A stretch of DNA of 37,699 bases from Bacillota bacterium (GTDB taxonomy: Bacteria > Bacillota > Clostridia > Lachnospirales > CAG-274): assembly GCA_017444985.1 (NCBI GenBank), contig JAFSVK010000150.1, positions 1 to 37,699 of the forward strand, read 5' to 3'. Below, one piece after another: positions 33,240 through 37,699 of the stretch (positions are counted from its first letter, which is position 1; each line of letters opens with the position of its first letter). The notes below the pieces were generated by a model. That model worked only from the letters and a program-made list of their open reading frames with translations, was not told the DNA's origin and did no database searches. The position numbers were made by a program, and so were the translations under genes.

Positions 33240-33266
33240 AAACCCCCGACCAACCATCGGGGGTTT
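33240..33266 (+). terminator. Terminator after the relaxase fragment
   Basis: AAACCCCCGA (33240-33249) pairs perfectly with TCGGGGGTTT (33257-33266), with T-rich DNA after it. It separates the mob genes from the polymerase operon. Confidence 0.85.
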
Positions 33267-33285
33267 ACTATTTTGTCTGTTTTTA

Positions 33286-33314
33286 TTGCCCGATAATACA
33301 AATTCTGTTATAAT
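33286..33314 (+). promoter_or_regulatory. Promoter of the polymerase operon
   Basis: TTGCCC (33286-33291), a 17-nt spacer and TATAAT (33309-33314), followed 23 nt later by the start of the Y-family polymerase. I see no LexA-type box. Confidence 0.7.
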
Positions 33315-33336
33315 AAACATATATGGAGGTGATGAG

Positions 33337-34803
33337 ATGAGCAGAGTATATATAGCGATAGACCTTAAATCCTTTTACGCAAGTGTGGAGTGTGTGGAGC
33401 GAGGGCTTGACCCATTGAACACAAATCTTGTGGTGGCAGATGCTTCACGCACCGAAAAAACTATATGTCTTGCAGTATCACCTTCACTGAAAAGCTATGG
33501 TATACCGGGGCGAGCGAGACTTTTTGAGGTGGTTGCCCGTGTGACGCAAGTTAACAGAGAACGGCAAAGGAAAAACAAGGAACTGACAGATAAAAGCTAC
33601 CTGTATTCGGAATTGAAAGAAAATCCAAATCTTGCCGTTGATTACATTGTTGCTACACCGCAAATGGCACAGTATATGCAAGTTAGTACGCAAATATACG
33701 GTATCTATTTGAAATATGTGTCCCCCGATGATATATTTGCCTATTCCGTGGATGAGGTGTTTATTGATGCAACGGCATACCTCAATACGTATCGAATGAC
33801 CGCACACGATTTTGCAAGAATGCTTATAAAGGATGTGCTTGATACTACGGGAATAACCGCAACGGCGGGTATAGGCACTAATCTGTATCTATGCAAGATA
33901 GCAATGGATATAGTGGCAAAACACATACCGGCAGATAAGGACGGAGTACGAATTGCGGAACTGAATGAAGAAAAATACAAGGAAACACTTTGGGAACACA
34001 GACCCATAACGGATTTTTGGAGAGTGGGTCTGGGTATCGCAAAGAGGCTCGATAGGATAGGAATACACACAATGGGTGACATTGCAAGGTATTCGCTTAA
34101 ACGAGATACAATAGCTATAATATACCGAGAATTGGGCAAAAATGCAGAGCTACTCATTGACCACGCTTGGGGTATAGAACCGACCACCATAGCAGATGTA
34201 AAGGCGTATAAGCCACAAAACAGCAGTATCAGCTCGGGACAGGTATTACAAGAGCCTTGCGACAGCAACAGAACAAGGCTTATTGTGTGGGAAATGGCGG
34301 ATATGCTTTCTCTTAACCTTGTGGAAAAGGGACTTGTAACGGATAAAATTGTGCTGACGGTGGGATATGATGTGGAAAGCCTTAAAAACACCGATTACAA
34401 GGGAGAAGTAACCATAGACAGATACGGCAGAAAGATTCCGAAGCACGCACACGGCACCATTGGGCTTGATAAGTATACATCTTCCACCAAAAAGATAATA
34501 GATGCCACTATGACATTATACGACCGTATTATAAACAAAGATTTATTATCAAGAAGAATAACCATAGTTGCCGACAATGTTATAAAAGAAGAAGATAAAC
34601 CCGAAAGGGAACAGCTTAGTTTATTTGATATGATAGATGGTAAAACCGAAGAGGAACACCGGAAAAAGGAGCGTTCAATACAAGAGGCAATGCTGAAAAT
34701 AAAGCACAAATACGGTAAGAATGCCATATTAAAAGGCAAAAACTACATTGAAGGGGCAACGGCAAAAGAAAGAAACAAGCAAATAGGAGGTCACAAGGCA
34801 TAA
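33337..34803 (+). CDS. Y-family DNA polymerase (UmuC/DinB type)
   Basis: 488 residues from the ATG at 33337, 7 nt after GGAGG. IAIDLKSFYASVE carries the first catalytic Asp of Y-family polymerases and YSVDEVFID carries the second acidic pair (SxDE). The helix-hairpin-helix region near GIAKRLDRIGIHTMGDIARY and a little-finger domain follow. It performs translesion synthesis and is common cargo of Firmicute ICEs and plasmids, where it may help replicate damaged or newly entered DNA. It overlaps the YolD-like gene by one base (TAATG). Confidence 0.9.
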   Translation: MSRVYIAIDLKSFYASVECVERGLDPLNTNLVVADASRTEKTICLAVSPSLKSYGIPGRARLFEVVARVTQVNRERQRKNKELTDKSYLYSELKENPNLAVDYIVATPQMAQYMQVSTQIYGIYLKYVSPDDIFAYSVDEVFIDATAYLNTYRMTAHDFARMLIKDVLDTTGITATAGIGTNLYLCKIAMDIVAKHIPADKDGVRIAELNEEKYKETLWEHRPITDFWRVGLGIAKRLDRIGIHTMGDIARYSLKRDTIAIIYRELGKNAELLIDHAWGIEPTTIADVKAYKPQNSSISSGQVLQEPCDSNRTRLIVWEMADMLSLNLVEKGLVTDKIVLTVGYDVESLKNTDYKGEVTIDRYGRKIPKHAHGTIGLDKYTSSTKKIIDATMTLYDRIINKDLLSRRITIVADNVIKEEDKPEREQLSLFDMIDGKTEEEHRKKERSIQEAMLKIKHKYGKNAILKGKNYIEGATAKERNKQIGGHKA

Positions 34804-35207
34804 TGGGAAAATATGACGATATAATGCATCTTACAAGACCTCAATATCCCGACCTTCCTCAAATGTCTGTACAAGACCGTGCCGTACAGTTTTCACCCTT
34901 CGCAGCTCTCACGGGGTTTGATGATGCCGTAAAGGAAACCGCAAGATTTACCGACACAAAAAGGGAACTTGCGGAAGATGAGGTACAGAAAATAAACGAG
35001 GCACTTAATCGTCTGTCGGATATGATAAATGAAAATCCTCAAATCGAGCTAACTTATTTCAAAAAGGACGAGAAAAAAGACGGCGGAGCCTATGTGCGTA
35101 AAGTCGGATATGTGAAACGACTTGACGAATATGAGAAAACGGTAATATTTACGGACGGGATAAAAGTTGATATAAATGATATTGGCGATATTGATATAAA
35201 ATGTTGA
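34803..35207 (+). CDS. YolD-like protein
   Basis: 134 residues. MGKYDDIMHLTRPQY, then MSVQDRAVQFSPFAALTGFDD and a C-terminal beta-rich part, match the YolD-like family, which usually accompanies UvrX/UmuC-type polymerases. AGGAGG lies upstream within the polymerase gene's end. It probably regulates or supports the polymerase; its exact activity is unknown. Its stop codon overlaps the -35 of the hsdM promoter. Confidence 0.85.
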   Translation: MGKYDDIMHLTRPQYPDLPQMSVQDRAVQFSPFAALTGFDDAVKETARFTDTKRELAEDEVQKINEALNRLSDMINENPQIELTYFKKDEKKDGGAYVRKVGYVKRLDEYEKTVIFTDGIKVDINDIGDIDIKC

Positions 35208-35232
35208 AAACAATGTAAAAATCGTGTATAAT
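35204..35232 (+). promoter_or_regulatory. Promoter of the type I restriction operon
   Basis: TTGAAA (35204-35209), a 17-nt spacer and TATAAT (35227-35232). The leader of about 60 nt is AT-rich. Confidence 0.75.
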
Positions 35233-35299
35233 AAAAATAAGATAATTATGATACTTAAATATGTATTAATATAATGTACAGTAGAAAGGGTGGGAACAG

Positions 35300-36904
35300 A
35301 TGACAACCAATGAAAACAGCAAGGATCTTTTAAGTGTACTTTGGGCAGGTGCGGATATACTTCGTGGTAAAATGGACGCAAACGAATACAAAAACTATCT
35401 TTTAGGAATAGTGTTTTACAAATACCTTTCGGATACTTTCCTTACACATGTTTACGATTTGTTGAACAACGAAAAGCCCGAAAATATGGCGGTGGCACAG
35501 GAAGCCTATGAGGAAGTTTACAGCACGGAAGATGCGGCGGAGCTTTTACAGGACATTAAGGAGAGTTACCACTACACCATAGACCCGGAACTGACATATA
35601 CCAAACTTGCAGAGGCGGCAAGCAAGAATGCTTTTCAGCGTGAAATGTTGAAAAAGGCATTTAACAATGTGGAACAGTCCGACCCGATTTTTGCAAACCT
35701 TTTTGCCGATGTAGATCTGTATTCCACAAGGCTTGGTTCGGGAGAACAAAAGCAGTCTGCCACCGTGGCGGAGGTGGTAAAAAAGATAAATGAAGCGGAT
35801 CTGCTTAATCACGAGGGCGATGTTCTCGGTGATGCTTACGAATATCTTATAGGTCAGTTTGCAAGTGAAACCGGAAAAAAAGCAGGAGAATTCTATACAC
35901 CGCAAGCTGTCTCACAGATACTCACGAGAGTTGCCATACAAGGACAGGAAGATAAGAGAGGACTTTTGGTATATGATGCCGCAATGGGTTCGGGTTCTCT
36001 TTTGCTCAATGCAAGAAAGTTTTCACATAAGCCCGATTTTATACGCTATTTCGGTCAGGAACTCAGCACTACCACATACAACCTTGCAAGAATGAATATG
36101 TTTTTGCACGGTGTAGACCCCGAAAATCAGACTCTTCGCAATGCCGATACCCTCGATGCGGATTGGCCTACGGATGAAGAGACGGATTTTGATATGGTGC
36201 TTATGAATCCTCCTTATTCGGCAAAGTGGTCTGCGGCACAAGGCTTCTTGAATGACAGCCGTTTTTCCGATTACGGTGTACTTGCACCCAAATCAAAGGC
36301 GGATTACGCATTTTTACTTCACGGATTTTATCACTTAAAAAATACCGGTACTATGGCGATCATATTACCCCACGGTGTTCTCTTCCGTGGTGCCGCCGAG
36401 GGGAAAATAAGGCAGAAACTTATAGACAGCGGTGCTATATATGCCGTTATAGGCTTGCCGGCAAACCTGTTTTATAACACTTCCATACCCACAACAATAA
36501 TAGCTTTAAAGAAGAACCGTGAGGGTCGTGATATACTCTTTATTGACGCATCAAAGCAGTTTGTTAAAGGCAAAAAGCAAAATACAATGAGCGAAGAAAA
36601 TATAGACCGTATTATTGAGCTTTATACAAACCGCAATAATGTAGACAAAGAAGCACACCTTGCAACATACGAGGAGATAGTGGCGAATGATTACAATCTT
36701 AATATTCCCCGTTATGTGGATACCTTTGAACAGGAAGAGCAAATCAGCCTAAGGGACTTGGCAACGGAGTTTGCCGATATTTCAAGTGATATGGATACAG
36801 CTGCGACAGACCTTATTACGCAAATGGGCGAGTTGACTGCAAAGGATGAAAACACAAAGGCGGAACTTGATGATTTGATGAGGGTATTGGAGGGGATTTT
36901 ATGA
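35300..36904 (+). CDS. hsdM: Type I restriction-modification methylase subunit
   Basis: 534 residues. An N-terminal helical HsdM domain (SVLWAGADILRGKMDANEYK, then GIVFYKYLSD) is followed by the methylase core with DAAMGSGSLLLNA (about 225-237) and NPPY in LMNPPYSAKW (about 300-309), and a C-terminal helical region. It methylates adenine at the site chosen by HsdS. The HsdS gene overlaps by ATGA. HsdR is not in the window and is expected downstream. Such a system may stabilise the element or protect against phages. Confidence 0.95.
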   Translation: MTTNENSKDLLSVLWAGADILRGKMDANEYKNYLLGIVFYKYLSDTFLTHVYDLLNNEKPENMAVAQEAYEEVYSTEDAAELLQDIKESYHYTIDPELTYTKLAEAASKNAFQREMLKKAFNNVEQSDPIFANLFADVDLYSTRLGSGEQKQSATVAEVVKKINEADLLNHEGDVLGDAYEYLIGQFASETGKKAGEFYTPQAVSQILTRVAIQGQEDKRGLLVYDAAMGSGSLLLNARKFSHKPDFIRYFGQELSTTTYNLARMNMFLHGVDPENQTLRNADTLDADWPTDEETDFDMVLMNPPYSAKWSAAQGFLNDSRFSDYGVLAPKSKADYAFLLHGFYHLKNTGTMAIILPHGVLFRGAAEGKIRQKLIDSGAIYAVIGLPANLFYNTSIPTTIIALKKNREGRDILFIDASKQFVKGKKQNTMSEENIDRIIELYTNRNNVDKEAHLATYEEIVANDYNLNIPRYVDTFEQEEQISLRDLATEFADISSDMDTAATDLITQMGELTAKDENTKAELDDLMRVLEGIL

Positions 36905-37699
36905 GCAATACACCAAAAATCAGATTTAAAGGATTTACCGAAGATTGGGAACAGCGTGAGTTAAGGACGGCTGCGACATTTTCCAAAGGATCAGGCTATT
37001 CAAAGAACGATTTGAAAGAAAATGGCACACCCATAATTCTTTATGGTCGGCTTTATACCAAGTATGAAACTGTTATCAGCGAAGTCGATACTTTCGTTGA
37101 CGTTCAGCCAAATTCAGTTTATAGTACCGGACGTGAAGTTATCGTGCCAGCATCTGGTGAAACAGCGGAAGATATTTCAAGGGCTTCTTTTGTCGCAAAA
37201 TCGGGCATTTTGCTTGGTGGCGATTTGAATATTATCGTTCCTGACGATTATATCAATCCTGTTTTTCTCGCCTTGACGATTTCAAATGGTAATCAACAAA
37301 AAGAGCTTTCAAAAAGAGCGCAAGGAAAATCTGTTGTTCATATTCATAATTCAGATTTGGAAAATGTTGTTTTGCTATATCCGTCTTACGATGAACAGAA
37401 AAAAATCGGAGCATATTTTTCTAAGCTCGACAACCTTATCACCCTTCATCAGCGTAAGTGTGACAGTTTACAAAAATTCAAAAAATCTATGCTTCAAAAA
37501 ATGTTCCCGAAAAACGGTGAGAATGTTCCCGAAGTAAGATTTGCCGGATTTACCGATGCTTGGGAACAGCGTAAGTTGGGTGAAGTGACTGAAAGCATTA
37601 AAAACGGTTACTCATATAAGGCTGATGGAAGTCGAGATCATACATATAAAATTACAAGAATAGAAAGTATATCAACAGGGATAATAAACACTGATAAAT
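36901..37699 (+). CDS. hsdS: Type I specificity subunit, cut by the window edge
   Basis: The frame is open to the end (266 codons visible). First target-recognition domain: about residues 1-160. Central conserved helices: about 160-205 (DEQKKIGAYFSKLDNLI, then LHQRKCDSLQKFKKSM). The second domain starts near 215 with RFAGFTDAWEQRKLGEV. The two domains begin with near-identical phrases, RFKGFTEDWEQREL and RFAGFTDAWEQRKL, as in other HsdS proteins. It selects the DNA target for HsdM. The C-terminal half is missing here only because the window ends. Confidence 0.93.
   Translation, partial: MSNTPKIRFKGFTEDWEQRELRTAATFSKGSGYSKNDLKENGTPIILYGRLYTKYETVISEVDTFVDVQPNSVYSTGREVIVPASGETAEDISRASFVAKSGILLGGDLNIIVPDDYINPVFLALTISNGNQQKELSKRAQGKSVVHIHNSDLENVVLLYPSYDEQKKIGAYFSKLDNLITLHQRKCDSLQKFKKSMLQKMFPKNGENVPEVRFAGFTDAWEQRKLGEVTESIKNGYSYKADGSRDHTYKITRIESISTGIINTDK

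Noticed and set aside
33741-34391. 216-codon minus-strand frame in the Y-family polymerase gene
   Set aside because: Antisense shadow of a gene with clear catalytic motifs; no ribosome binding site and no family pattern.

Overview
The window looks like a low-GC, gut-type Firmicute, probably in or near Ruminococcus/Oscillospiraceae. This is inferred from A/T-rich intergenic DNA, strong AGGAGG ribosome binding sites, a serine-linker pectate lyase and the type of conjugative element. I could run no database search, so family names are recognised by eye.

Layout. Positions 1-1.8 kb are chromosomal flank, with a secreted family-9 pectate lyase on the minus strand. From 1.8 to 2.6 kb there is gene-free DNA with a palindromic dispersed repeat. 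From about 2.65 kb to the right edge the window reads as one integrative and conjugative element (ICE). It starts with an extended -10 promoter, a micro-ORF and an attenuator-like terminator, followed by a small winged-helix gene, a DUF3970-like gene and a DUF6017 replication initiator. That initiator carries an out-of-frame 23-bp iteron array inside its coding sequence. The Gram-positive type IV secretion operon follows at 5-15 kb: PcfB, VirD4, Maff2, VirB6-like, PrgI, VirB4, an M23 peptidase protein, DUF4315 and a secreted transglutaminase-like protein. Next come cargo cassette 1 (15.8-17.1 kb), topoisomerase III, a Bro/KilAC antirepressor, two small genes and a ribbon-helix-helix regulator. 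A 3147-residue polyvalent methylase/helicase protein covers 20.8-30.2 kb, with a TnpV-like gene overprinted in another frame. Cargo cassette 2 (30.4-32.4 kb) is followed by mobC, a relaxase cut off at its catalytic histidine motif, a Y-family polymerase with a YolD-like partner, and type I restriction-modification genes hsdM and hsdS. hsdS runs off the window. No integrase is visible; the right end lies outside.

How it works together. The initiator and iterons suggest autonomous replication of the excised circle. VirD4, VirB4 and the channel proteins would export DNA processed by MobC and a relaxase, but the relaxase here is broken. The polyvalent protein, antirepressor and type I system would manage conflict with the host.

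Most novel signals: (1) two cargo cassettes of the same design, each a secreted protein followed by a 46-47-residue peptide with DIIT at residues 19-22 and a terminal LNS, the secreted proteins apparently sharing a C-terminal domain; (2) the 23-bp iterons inside the rep gene; (3) the overprinted TnpV-like gene; (4) terminators that abut the Shine-Dalgarno site of the first gene of three modules; (5) a leader with competing hairpins and a promoter palindrome in front of the giant gene.
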